Of a stretch of 18,309 nt of DNA, positions 6,736 to 14,474 are shown piece after piece. The notes under the pieces are model-generated. The model was not told the origin of the DNA. It did not search any database and saw only the letters and a list, made by a program, of their open reading frames with translations. The translations under genes were made by a program, and so were the position numbers. The stretch's first letter is position 1. Each line of letters starts with the position of its first letter. The stretch is from Erythrobacter sp. (GTDB lineage Bacteria > Pseudomonadota > Alphaproteobacteria > Sphingomonadales > Sphingomonadaceae), in assembly GCA_030731635.1 (NCBI GenBank), contig JANQTR010000093.1:1-18309 (forward strand). The letters are read 5' to 3'.

Positions 6736-6765
6736 AAAAAACCCGCCGGAATTTCTCCCGGCGGG
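6736..6765 (-). terminator. Intrinsic terminator of pnp, usable in both directions
   Basis: On the minus strand CCCGCCGG (6758-6765) pairs with CCGGCGGG (6742-6749) around an 8-base loop and is followed by TTTTTT (6736-6741). On the plus strand the same stem is followed by C-A-TTTTT. It begins about 50 bases after the pnp stop codon and insulates the next gene downstream. Confidence 0.92.
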
Positions 6766-6814
6766 CATTTTTGTTGATCCATCACCCCAGACAAAGCCGG
6801 AGTGAGGTTACAGA

Positions 6815-9109
6815 TCAATCCTTGAGGAAGTCGGGCAGGCCGGCCGGGCCGCTGCTCTGCTCACGGCCGCCACGGTCGCCGCCGCGGCCACCGCGATCGC
6901 CACCGCGACCACCACCGCTGCCCTTGGGCCCGCGACGATCACCGCCGCGATCACCCCCGCGACCACCTTCGCGTGGTTCACGCGGTTCGCGGGGCGGGCG
7001 GGTGTCTTCCAGCTCGGCGCCGGTTTCCTGGTCAACGACGCGCATCGACAGGCGAACCTTGCCGCGCGGATCGATTTCGAGAACCTTGACCTTCACTTCC
7101 ATGCCTTCAGACACGACATCGGTGGGCTTTTCGACCCGCTCGTTGCGCATTTCCGACACGTGGACGAGCCCGTCCTTGCCGCCCATGAAGTTCACGAACG
7201 CGCCGAAATCGACGATGTTCACAACTTTGCCGTTGTAGACTTTGCCCACCTCGGCTTCCTCGGTGATGCCGAGGATCCACTTCTTGGCCGCTTCGATTTC
7301 GTCGATGTTGCTCGACGAGATCTTGATCACGCCTTCATCGTCGATGTCGACTTTGGCGCCGGTCTCGGCAACGATCTCGCGGATCACCTTGCCGCCCGTG
7401 CCGATAACGTCACGGATTTTCGACTTGTCGATCTGGATCGTTTCGATTCGCGGCGCGTGCTTGCTCACTTCGGTGCGCGCACCGGTGAGCGCCTTGGCCA
7501 TCTCGTCGAGGATGTGCATCCGGCCAGCCTTGGCCTGTTCCAGCGCCTTGGCCATGATTTCCTGCGTGATGCCGGCAATCTTGATGTCCATCTGCATCGT
7601 GGTGATGCCGTTGGCCGAACCTGCCACCTTGAAGTCCATGTCGCCAAGGTGATCTTCGTCACCCAGAATGTCGGACAGGACGGCAAAGTCGTCACCTTCA
7701 AGGATCAGGCCCATCGCGATGCCCGAAACCGGTGACTTAACCGGCACACCAGCGTCCATCATCGACAGACAGCCACCGCATACGGTCGCCATCGAGGACG
7801 AGCCGTTGGACTCGGTGATGTCTGACAGCACACGGATGGTGTAGGGGAAGTCTTCCTTGCTCGGCAGCACCGGATTGAGCGCGCGCCATGCCAGTTTGCC
7901 GTGACCGACTTCGCGGCGCCCCGGCGCGCCGAAGCGGCCAACTTCACCAACCGAATAGGGCGGGAAGTTATAGTGCAGCATGAAGCTGGTGTACGACAAA
8001 CCTTCCAGACCATCGATCATCTGCTCGGAATCCTTGGTGCCGAGCGTGGTGGTGCAGATCGCCTGCGTTTCACCGCGGGTGAACAGCGACGAACCATGCG
8101 TACGCGGCAGGAAACCGACGATGGCTTCGATCGGGCGAACCTGATCAAGCTTGCGGCCATCGATACGCTGGCCATCCTTGAGGATCGCGGTGCGCACGAT
8201 TTCCGCTTCGAGCTTCTTCATGAGCTTGCCTGCGACCATTTGGGTCTGCCCGCCTTCATCGGCGAATGCAGCCTTGGCCTTCGCCCGCGCTTCGTTGAGC
8301 GCGTTCGAACGGGCCGACTTGTCGGTCAGCTTGTAGGCTGCGGCGATATCCGCGCCGATCAGGTCCTTGAGCTTGGCCTTCATGTCAGCGGTATTGTCGC
8401 TCAGGTCGACAGTCCACGGATCCTTGGCAGCCTGTTCAGCAAGTTCGATGATCGCGCCGATGACCTTGCGGCTTTCGTTGTGCGCGAACATTACTGCGCC
8501 GAGCATTTCTTCCTCGCTCAGTTCCTTGGCTTCGGATTCGACCATCATCACCGCGTCTTGCGTGGCGGCAACAACCAGATCGAGACGGCCATCGGCCAGC
8601 GCGCGATCCTGCTTGGGATTGAGGACGTATTCGCCATCAATGTAGCCCACGCGGCAAGCGCCGATCGGGCCCATGAACGGCACGCCCGAAATGGTCAGCG
8701 CAGCCGATGCGGCAATCATCGCCACCATATCGGGCTCGTTTTCGCCATCAAACGAAAGAACCTGACAAATTACGTTGATTTCGTTGTAGAAACCTTCGGG
8801 GAACAGCGGGCGGATCGGACGGTCGATCAGGCGGCTGGTCAGCGTTTCCTTTTCGGTCGCGCCGCGTTCACGCTTGAAGAAGCCACCCGGGATGCGCCCG
8901 GCGGCAGAGAATTTTTCCTGATAGTGGACGGTGAGCGGGAAGAAATCCTGGCCCTCTTTCACCGACTTGGCGGCGGTCACGGCGCACAGCACCACGGTTT
9001 CGCCATAGGTGGCCAGCACAGCGCCATCGGCCTGACGGGCAATACGCCCGGTTTCCAGAGTGAGGGTCTTGCCGCCCCACTCCAGCGATACGGTTTTCGT
9101 GTCGAACAT
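6815..9109 (-). CDS. pnp: Polyribonucleotide nucleotidyltransferase (PNPase)
   Basis: This 764-residue 3'-5' phosphorolytic exoribonuclease is a degradosome and RNA-turnover enzyme that works as a trimer. The first RNase PH core includes FFKRERGATEKETLTSRLID. The catalytic second core has MDAGVPVKSPVSGIAMGL and ILGDEDHLGDMDFKV; Asp486, Asp492 and Lys494 fall at the numbers known for the E. coli active site. A KH domain follows (about 553-612, loop GTGG), then an S1 domain (about 622-692, starting GKVYNGKVVNIVDFGAFV). The tail, from about 700, is disordered and rich in RGG and GGDRGG units and ends in GLPDFLKD. AAGGA lies 6 bases before the ATG. A rpsO terminator upstream and a 171-base gap suggest a separate pnp promoter; autoregulation in the leader is known in E. 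coli but not shown here. Confidence 0.99.
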   Translation of the reverse strand: MFDTKTVSLEWGGKTLTLETGRIARQADGAVLATYGETVVLCAVTAAKSVKEGQDFFPLTVHYQEKFSAAGRIPGGFFKRERGATEKETLTSRLIDRPIRPLFPEGFYNEINVICQVLSFDGENEPDMVAMIAASAALTISGVPFMGPIGACRVGYIDGEYVLNPKQDRALADGRLDLVVAATQDAVMMVESEAKELSEEEMLGAVMFAHNESRKVIGAIIELAEQAAKDPWTVDLSDNTADMKAKLKDLIGADIAAAYKLTDKSARSNALNEARAKAKAAFADEGGQTQMVAGKLMKKLEAEIVRTAILKDGQRIDGRKLDQVRPIEAIVGFLPRTHGSSLFTRGETQAICTTTLGTKDSEQMIDGLEGLSYTSFMLHYNFPPYSVGEVGRFGAPGRREVGHGKLAWRALNPVLPSKEDFPYTIRVLSDITESNGSSSMATVCGGCLSMMDAGVPVKSPVSGIAMGLILEGDDFAVLSDILGDEDHLGDMDFKVAGSANGITTMQMDIKIAGITQEIMAKALEQAKAGRMHILDEMAKALTGARTEVSKHAPRIETIQIDKSKIRDVIGTGGKVIREIVAETGAKVDIDDEGVIKISSSNIDEIEAAKKWILGITEEAEVGKVYNGKVVNIVDFGAFVNFMGGKDGLVHVSEMRNERVEKPTDVVSEGMEVKVKVLEIDPRGKVRLSMRVVDQETGAELEDTRPPREPREPREGGRGGDRGGDRRGPKGSGGGRGGDRGGRGGDRGGREQSSGPAGLPDFLKD

Positions 9110-9241
9110 GTATTTTCCTTATGACCCGCGTCGCCCAATTGCGTGCGGGGCCTCATGTGCCGGGGAAAAGACCGTCCCGGTCCGGTGCAGGGCGCTTTGA
9201 CCCCAAGGCGGGCAGACCGAATGCCTGCATGCCCCATATGC

Positions 9242-9270
9242 AAAAAAGGCGGCCCTTTGAGCCGCCTTTT
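9242..9270 (-). terminator. Intrinsic terminator of rpsO
   Basis: On the minus strand AAAAGGCGGC (9261-9270) pairs over 10 bp with GCCGCCTTTT (9244-9253), with a 7-base loop and a run of six T (9242-9247). It starts just downstream of the rpsO stop and separates rpsO from pnp. Confidence 0.93.
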
Positions 9271-9280
9271 CGCAAAACTC

Positions 9281-9550
9281 TTACTTACGCAGGCCCAGCT
9301 TCTGGATCAGCGCGTTGTAGCGCTCAACGTCCTTTTTCTTAAGGTACGCGAGCAGCGTGCGCCGCTTGTTGACCATCATCAACAGACCGCGACGCGAATG
9401 GTTGTCCTTGTGGTGGCCCTTGAAGTGTTCGGTGAGGTTGCGGATGCGCTGCGTGAGGATCGCGACCTGAACTTCGGGGCTGCCCGTATCCTTGGGATCG
9501 CGGGCGTTATCAGCAATGATTTCTTGCTTTTCTACGGCAGTCACCGACAT
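9281..9550 (-). CDS. rpsO: 30S ribosomal protein S15
   Basis: The 89 residues match S15 end to end: DTGSPEVQVAILTQRI, then NLTEHFKGHHKDNHSRRGLL, VNKRRTLLAYLKKKD and a C-terminal Y-x-x-L-I-x-x-LGLRK. S15 binds helices of the 16S rRNA central domain early in 30S assembly. The length equals the family norm. GAGAGA lies 6 bases before the ATG. It begins 12 bases after the truB stop, so truB-rpsO form an operon, and it ends at a strong terminator. In E. coli S15 represses its own translation; no such structure was identified here. Confidence 0.99.
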   Translation of the reverse strand: MSVTAVEKQEIIADNARDPKDTGSPEVQVAILTQRIRNLTEHFKGHHKDNHSRRGLLMMVNKRRTLLAYLKKKDVERYNALIQKLGLRK

Positions 9551-9562
9551 AGTATATCTCTC

Positions 9563-10531
9563 TTACTCAGCGACATCGGGAAGGTTGAACCCCCGCACGA
9601 CCGTGGCCGTGCCATCCGTGATTTCCATCAGCGCGACCGGGACAATGCCCAGTTTCGCCAGATAGAGCCCGGATGATTGGGGCATGTCAGACAGCACCCG
9701 GCCCTGTCGGACCGCCTGCGCGCTTGTCTGATCGAGGTGAAGGGCCGGGATGTCGTCCAGCCCCGCCTCTAACGGCAGGAGAAGGTATTCAAGGCCTCGG
9801 CCCATAGCCGTTTCCTCCAACATGTCCAGCGAAATCGCTTGGGCTTCGGTGAACGGTCCGGCCTTGGTGCGGCGCAAGTAGGTAACATGACCGCAGGCGC
9901 CAAGCGCATAAGCAATGTCGCGGGCCAAGCTGCGGATATAAGTGCCTTTGGAGACATGGGCGATCAACGTAACGCAATCTTCGCCCGGCATTGCGGCAAA
10001 GGTTGAAAGCGCGTAAATCGTCACCGCCCTCGCCTTCAGTTCCACCACCTCCCCTGCCCGCGCCAGATCATAGGCGCGCTGACCGCCGACCTTCAGCGCC
10101 GAATAGGCGGGCGGCACTTGTTCAATCGCCCCCGTAAAGCTCGGTAAAACCGCCGCTACTTCGGCCAAGGTCGGGCGCACGTCGCTGGTCGCCACCACGT
10201 CGCCTTCGGTATCGAGCGTTGATGTTTCCGCGCCGAAGGTAATGGTGAACTCGTAAATCTTGTCGCTATCCAGCATCCGCCCGGCCAGCTTTGTCGCCTC
10301 ACCCAGCGCAATCGGCAACACGCCTTCAGCCAGAGGGTCGAGCGTGCCGCCGTGGCCGACCTTGGTCTTGGCATAGCCGTTCTGGCGCAGCACGCGTTTG
10401 ACCGCGCTCACCCCTTGGGTCGAGCCCATCCCGCGCGGCTTGTCGAGGATGAGCCAGCCTGACAGGGGCCAAGCGGACGGGAGCCCACCAGAGAGGGCAT
10501 TGCCGGGGGCAGGTTTCAATCGATCGTTCAC
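9563..10531 (-). CDS. truB: tRNA pseudouridine(55) synthase TruB
   Basis: This 322-residue enzyme converts U55 in the T loop of most tRNAs to pseudouridine. The core begins at GWLILDKPRGMGSTQGV. The catalytic motif GHGGTLDPLAEGVLP places the nucleophile at Asp65, followed by LGEATKL. YEFTITFGAETSTLDTEGD, QVPPAYSALKVGG and GTYIRSLARDIA are further family signatures, and the last 80 residues correspond to the C-terminal PUA-like region. The start is a GTG with GAGGGG 4 bases upstream. This adds about 20 residues (rich in Pro, Gly and Ala) before the conserved core, so a slightly later start cannot be excluded. It heads the truB-rpsO unit. Its start lies only 48 bases from that of the divergent glpD gene. 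Confidence 0.98.
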   Translation of the reverse strand: MNDRLKPAPGNALSGGLPSAWPLSGWLILDKPRGMGSTQGVSAVKRVLRQNGYAKTKVGHGGTLDPLAEGVLPIALGEATKLAGRMLDSDKIYEFTITFGAETSTLDTEGDVVATSDVRPTLAEVAAVLPSFTGAIEQVPPAYSALKVGGQRAYDLARAGEVVELKARAVTIYALSTFAAMPGEDCVTLIAHVSKGTYIRSLARDIAYALGACGHVTYLRRTKAGPFTEAQAISLDMLEETAMGRGLEYLLLPLEAGLDDIPALHLDQTSAQAVRQGRVLSDMPQSSGLYLAKLGIVPVALMEITDGTATVVRGFNLPDVAE

Positions 10532-10579
10532 CTTGCCCCTCTAGCCAAGCCCAAGGGAAAACACCAAGCTTCAGGCATC

Positions 10580-12124
10580 ATGGATATCAAAGGCCCACAG
10601 AACTTTGATCTGCTGGTGATCGGCGGCGGCATTAACGGCGCCGGGATCGCGCGCGATGCAGTTGGGCGCGGTCTTTCGGTGTGCCTGGTCGAAAAAGGCG
10701 ATCTGGCAGGCGCGACCTCATCCGCTTCAACCAAGCTGGTGCATGGCGGGCTGCGCTATCTTGAGCAATACGAATTCCGCCTGGTGCGCGAAAGCCTGAT
10801 CGAGCGCGAGCGGCTGCTGGCAATCGCACCGCATATCATTTGGCCGCTGCGGTTTGTGCTGCCGCATGACAAGGGTCTGCGCCCACGCTGGCTGCTCAGG
10901 CTTGGCCTGTTCCTGTATGACCATATCGGTGGGCGCGAGCGGCTGCCACCGGCGCGCAGCCTTGACCTCACCCAGCCGCCGCATCTCGGCGTGCTGGAGG
11001 CGCGGCTGCGGCGCGGGTTCGAGTATTCGGATTGCTGGGTGGAGGATGCGCGGCTGGTGGTGCTTAACGCGCTTGATGCGCGCGATCGCGGCGCGGACAT
11101 CCGCACCCGCACCGAATGCGTCAGCCTTACGCGCGAGCGTGATCATTGGGCGGCAAAGCTCAAAGGCCCGCAGGGCGCGCAGGAAGTGACCGCAGGAATG
11201 GTCGTCAATGCCGCCGGCCCGTGGGTCGATCAGCTGCTCGCCCGCGCCTTGCCGGGGGGCAACGCGCCGCACCTGCGGCTGGTCAAAGGCAGCCATCTGA
11301 TCATGCCGCGCATGTACGATGGGACACATTGCTACATCTTCCAGAACCGCGACGGGCGGATCGTGTTTGCGATCCCTTACGAACAGGACTTTACCCTGAT
11401 CGGCACGACGGACGTGGCCTTTGAAGGCGATCCGGCGGGGATCACGATTAGTCCCGAAGAAGCGACCTATATCTGCGATGCAGTGAACGAATATCTTAGC
11501 GTTGATGTGTCGCCCGAACAGGCGGTCTCCTCCTATGCCGGAGTGCGCCCGCTGTATGATGATTCCGCTGCAAGCAATGCGACAGTGACGCGCGATTACG
11601 TGTTCGCGCTGGACTGCGGCTGGGATGGTAAGGCCCCGGCACTTCTGTCGATCTTTGGCGGCAAGATTACCACCTATCGTAAGCTGGCCGAACATGCTTT
11701 GGCAAAGCTTGGTGTGGGCGGCGCATCTTGGACGGCCACGGCACCGTTACCTGGCGGAGATATCCCAAGCCTTGATTTTGAAGGGTTCGTCGCCGCCCAA
11801 ACCGCCAACTTCCCATGGCTTGCGCCCGCCACGGTGCGGCGCATGGCACGCGCCTATGGCACGCGGATCGGGCGGGTGCTGGGCGATGCGCGCAGCGTTG
11901 ATGATCTGGGGCAACATTTCGGCGGCGGGCTTACAGCTGCCGAGGTGATCTACCTGATCCACCACGAATTTGCCCGCAGCGCCGATGATGTGTTGTGGCG
12001 GCGGTCCAAACTGGCCTTGCACCTGACTTCCGAAGAGCGTGAGCGACTGGCGCATTGGTTTGAACGCAGCCGGATCGATGACGCCGCGATCAACGCCGCA
12101 ATCCTCTCAGCCCGTGTGGGTTAG
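10580..12124 (+). CDS. glpD: Aerobic glycerol-3-phosphate dehydrogenase
   Basis: This 514-residue FAD enzyme oxidises sn-glycerol-3-phosphate to dihydroxyacetone phosphate at the inner membrane and passes electrons to quinone. The N-terminal FAD-binding motif is VIGGGINGAGIARDA (Gly15-Gly22), followed by ATSSASTKLVHGGLRYLEQYEF, a GlpD hallmark. MVVNAAGPWVD, the substrate-region KGSHLIMPR, and IPYEQDFTLIGTTDV follow. The GlpD C-terminal domain is present (from about residue 390), with YLIHHEFARSADDVLWRRSKLAL. The ATG has only a weak AGG 4 bases upstream. No glpF, glpK or glpR is in the window. Its promoter must fit into the 48 bases shared with truB or lie inside truB. The 3' end overlaps the tdk 3' end by 18 bases. 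Confidence 0.98.
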   Translation: MDIKGPQNFDLLVIGGGINGAGIARDAVGRGLSVCLVEKGDLAGATSSASTKLVHGGLRYLEQYEFRLVRESLIERERLLAIAPHIIWPLRFVLPHDKGLRPRWLLRLGLFLYDHIGGRERLPPARSLDLTQPPHLGVLEARLRRGFEYSDCWVEDARLVVLNALDARDRGADIRTRTECVSLTRERDHWAAKLKGPQGAQEVTAGMVVNAAGPWVDQLLARALPGGNAPHLRLVKGSHLIMPRMYDGTHCYIFQNRDGRIVFAIPYEQDFTLIGTTDVAFEGDPAGITISPEEATYICDAVNEYLSVDVSPEQAVSSYAGVRPLYDDSAASNATVTRDYVFALDCGWDGKAPALLSIFGGKITTYRKLAEHALAKLGVGGASWTATAPLPGGDIPSLDFEGFVAAQTANFPWLAPATVRRMARAYGTRIGRVLGDARSVDDLGQHFGGGLTAAEVIYLIHHEFARSADDVLWRRSKLALHLTSEERERLAHWFERSRIDDAAINAAILSARVG

Positions 12125-12688
12125 CGCCGCCGAGAAATGTTTGCGGCATAGCGCGACATAGCGATCATTGCCGCCAATCTCCGTCTGGGCGCCCTGCTTG
12201 ACCGCCGCACCGCTGGCATCAACCCGCAAATTCATCGTCGCCTTGCGCCCACAATGGCAAACGGCTTTGAGTTCCACCAATGCATCCGCAATCCCCAGCA
12301 GCACCGCCGATCCGGGGAACAGCTCTCCCTGAAAATCGGTGCGCAGCCCATAGCACAGCACGGGAATACCCGCCTCATCCGCCAGACGCGCAAGCTGCCA
12401 TACCTGCTCAGGCGTCAGAAACTGTGATTCATCGACCAACACACAATCGAGCGGTTCGGCGGCGTGAGATATGCCGACCTCGGCCCATAAATCGGTATCA
12501 GCGTGGAACCGGTACGCCGCGCTTTCCAGCCCGATCCGGCTTTTTACCTGCCCATCCGACCGGCTATCGAGCGCGGCGGTCCACAGCATCGTTCGCATGC
12601 CGCGTTCCCGGTAATTGAAATCGGCCTGCAACAGGTGCGACGATTTGCCTGCGTTCATGCTGGCATAGTAGAAATAGAGCTTGGCCAT
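12107..12688 (-). CDS. tdk: Thymidine kinase (type II)
   Basis: The 193 residues match the E. coli-type thymidine kinase, which phosphorylates thymidine with ATP for dTMP salvage. The N-terminus MAKLYFYYASMNAGKSS carries the P-loop MNAGKSS near residues 11-17. DCVLVDESQFLT is the Walker B region with the catalytic Glu. The zinc-site residues appear as CHCGRK and, at the end, CRKHF. IGGNDRYVALC forms the substrate lasso region. The frame is open far upstream (to 13285), antisense to yceI, but this ATG gives the conserved family N-terminus. No good Shine-Dalgarno is seen. The gene is divergent from yceI (81 bases) and overlaps glpD tail to tail. Confidence 0.97.
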   Translation of the reverse strand: MAKLYFYYASMNAGKSSHLLQADFNYRERGMRTMLWTAALDSRSDGQVKSRIGLESAAYRFHADTDLWAEVGISHAAEPLDCVLVDESQFLTPEQVWQLARLADEAGIPVLCYGLRTDFQGELFPGSAVLLGIADALVELKAVCHCGRKATMNLRVDASGAAVKQGAQTEIGGNDRYVALCRKHFSAALTHTG

Positions 12689-12769
12689 TGGGTCAGCGTA
12701 ACCGCTCGGCGTGTGCGGGGCGAGCCGGGGGTTGACCCTTTTGCCCGGATGAAGCGTATAGGGGCTATT

Positions 12770-13363
12770 ATGACGCAGTGGATAGCCCGCCCGCACCTGT
12801 TGCTGCTGCCATTGGCTGCAATGTTTGCCCTCGCCAATGCCGGGGCCAACATTGGCGGGCCGCAGCGCTACACGCTCGATACCAACGCCAGTAATGTTTC
12901 GGCCAAGGTGCCGTTCTTCGGCCTGTCGAGCAAGACTGCGCACTTCCCACGTATGCAGGGCGCGGTCACCATCGTACCGGGCGCGCCCGAGCGCGCGATG
13001 ATCGATGTCACCTTTGATGCAACCGCCATCGAAGCACCTGATGATGTGACCCTGCAGCGCCTGCGCGGCGACAAGTTCTTCTGGGTTGAAAAGTATCCCA
13101 GCATGCGATTTGTCGGGCGCTCGCTCACTCTGACAAGCCCGACACGCGGCACGGTGTCTGGCGAGCTGACAGCGCGTGGGACGACCAAACCGCAGACGCT
13201 GACCGTGATCTTCGATGCTGATCCGCTGGCGCAGGTGGGCAAGCCGGTCAGCTTCACCGGCACGACCACAATCGACCGGCGGCATTATGGCATGAAGTCA
13301 TACCAGCTGGTGGTCGGCAACAAGGTCGATATCACGCTGAAAGCACGGCTAGTGCCGCGTTGA
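12770..13363 (+). CDS. YceI-family periplasmic lipid-binding protein
   Basis: This 197-residue protein has a signal peptide (MTQWIARPHLLLLPLAAM, then FALANAGA) followed by a single YceI domain: YTLDTNASNVSAKVPFFGLS at the start, then LRGDKFFWVEKYPSMRF and VSGELTARGTTKPQTL. YceI proteins are lipocalin-like eight-stranded barrels that bind polyisoprenoids such as ubiquinone precursors in the periplasm; the exact role is unsettled. The ATG at 12770 has AGGGG 5 bases upstream. An in-frame ATG at 12749 would add MKRIGAI and more positive charge but lacks a ribosome site. A loose promoter match, TTGACC (12732) and TATAGG (12757), is spaced 19 bases apart. The stop codon directly abuts the stop of the convergent secreted-protein gene. 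Confidence 0.9.
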   Translation: MTQWIARPHLLLLPLAAMFALANAGANIGGPQRYTLDTNASNVSAKVPFFGLSSKTAHFPRMQGAVTIVPGAPERAMIDVTFDATAIEAPDDVTLQRLRGDKFFWVEKYPSMRFVGRSLTLTSPTRGTVSGELTARGTTKPQTLTVIFDADPLAQVGKPVSFTGTTTIDRRHYGMKSYQLVVGNKVDITLKARLVPR

Positions 13364-14071
13364 TCAGGGCGGAAATGGCAGGAAATCAAAGCCGTTACCA
13401 ATGCTGCCGACCTTGGGCCTGCTGCCCGGCGCAACTTTAGACCAGGTTCCCTCCTGTTCCGAATCGTCGGAAATTGACCCGATAACATCCTTCCGGCGCC
13501 CGGTGAGGTAATTGACACTCACTTCTTTCAAGACTCCACTAGCGCGGTGGACCTCCAAACCGTCGTAGCCGATGACTTGCATCGCCTTGCCTTCCCAGCG
13601 AAAATGAAACTGGTGCGAGGACATGTACCAACTCCCCGCGCTGGCCCAGAAACGCAGGAACAGCGTGGCCTTGCCGTCCTTGATTGCTAGCCCTGAATAG
13701 GGGTCGTCAATGGTCGGGCTGTTGCGATCGGGGATCACCAGATCGTCGCGCCCGGCCAAGCGGAAGCTGTAATCTGCATCCGACAACACGAACAGCAGAA
13801 TGCGCTGGTTCGCAGCATAGTGATCGACGCCAAATCCGTCAGGATTGTCGATCACCTTGTTCGGATCGTTCTCCTGAATGACGAGCACCGAATCCGTGGT
13901 GCCATCACCGTTGAGATCGCCCTCAGCCTTGTCGTAGAGCTTCCAGCCCTTTGGGACGAAATCGATATCGCGGCTTGCAGTTTCCGGAATGTCGGGTCCG
14001 GCAGCATGCAGCGGCGCGATTGCCGCCGCTGCGAGCACCAACAAAAGTGCACGGCCTGCCGTATGCATCAT
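13364..14071 (-). CDS. Secreted protein of unknown function with a DxNGDGxxD calcium-type loop
   Basis: I do not recognise the family of this 235-residue protein. It has a clear signal peptide (MMHTAGRALLLVLAAAAIA, cleavage likely after PLHA). Near residue 52 the sequence DLNGDGTTDSVLVIQEN has the spacing of a calcium-binding EF-hand-like or FG-GAP-type loop, and DDLVIPD follows later. The centre is rich in aromatic residues (LFLRFWASAGSWYMSSHQF). There is no membrane anchor besides the signal peptide and no lipobox. Its ATG overlaps the rbfA stop in ATGA, so it should be translationally coupled to the last gene of the nusA operon, an unusual place for an exported protein. The 3' end touches that of yceI with no gap. 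A periplasmic or outer-surface location is inferred from the signal peptide only. Confidence 0.82.
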   Translation of the reverse strand: MMHTAGRALLLVLAAAAIAPLHAAGPDIPETASRDIDFVPKGWKLYDKAEGDLNGDGTTDSVLVIQENDPNKVIDNPDGFGVDHYAANQRILLFVLSDADYSFRLAGRDDLVIPDRNSPTIDDPYSGLAIKDGKATLFLRFWASAGSWYMSSHQFHFRWEGKAMQVIGYDGLEVHRASGVLKEVSVNYLTGRRKDVIGSISDDSEQEGTWSKVAPGSRPKVGSIGNGFDFLPFPP

Positions 14072-14472
14072 TCCTCTTCGTCGTCACCCAAGTCGCGCGC
14101 CACCTTGGGGTCACGCAGCAGGGCTTCGATCCGGTCAGCTTCGGCGAAGCTTTCATCCTTGCGGAAGCGCAACTTGGGCGCAAATTTGAGGCTCAGGCGT
14201 TTGGCGACTTCGCGTTGCAGGAAGGCGGTGTTCTGGCGCAGCGCATTCACCACCTCATCCTCGCCCGCGCCTAGCAGCGGCTTGATGTAAGCCGTCGCGT
14301 GCCGCAGATCAGGGGTCATGCGCACTTCGGTGACCGAGATATTCGCCGCGCTCACCACATCATCATGCACTTCGCCGCGCGCCAGCAATTCGGACAGGAT
14401 ATGCCGAACCCGCTCGCCCACCTTGAGCACGCGGACCGATTGCTGTTCGGGGGTTGAAGCTGGCTTGGCCAT
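14068..14472 (-). CDS. rbfA: 30S ribosome-binding factor A
   Basis: This 134-residue KH-fold ribosome maturation factor is needed for late 16S processing and for cold adaptation in E. coli. Family signatures are VGERVRHILSELLARGEVHD, ISVTEVRMTPDLRHATAYI and LRQNTAFLQREVAKRLSLKFAPKLRFRKDESF. The C-terminus is acidic (GDDEEE). The start ATG lies 2 bases after the stop of the thioesterase gene and its own stop overlaps the next ATG, so the three genes are likely translated in a coupled way. It has no strong ribosome site of its own. Location downstream of infB is the usual bacterial order, apart from the inserted thioesterase. Confidence 0.98.
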   Translation of the reverse strand: MAKPASTPEQQSVRVLKVGERVRHILSELLARGEVHDDVVSAANISVTEVRMTPDLRHATAYIKPLLGAGEDEVVNALRQNTAFLQREVAKRLSLKFAPKLRFRKDESFAEADRIEALLRDPKVARDLGDDEEE

Positions 14473-14474
14473 GG

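Noticed and set aside
7901..9124. 407-residue open frame on the plus strand opposite pnp
   Set aside because: It is antisense to a certain PNPase gene; long open frames are expected opposite GC-rich codon-biased genes. No recognisable domain.
12689..13285. Upstream extension of tdk through yceI
   Set aside because: The conserved thymidine kinase N-terminus begins at 12688; the upstream frame is antisense to yceI, which has a signal peptide and family motifs.
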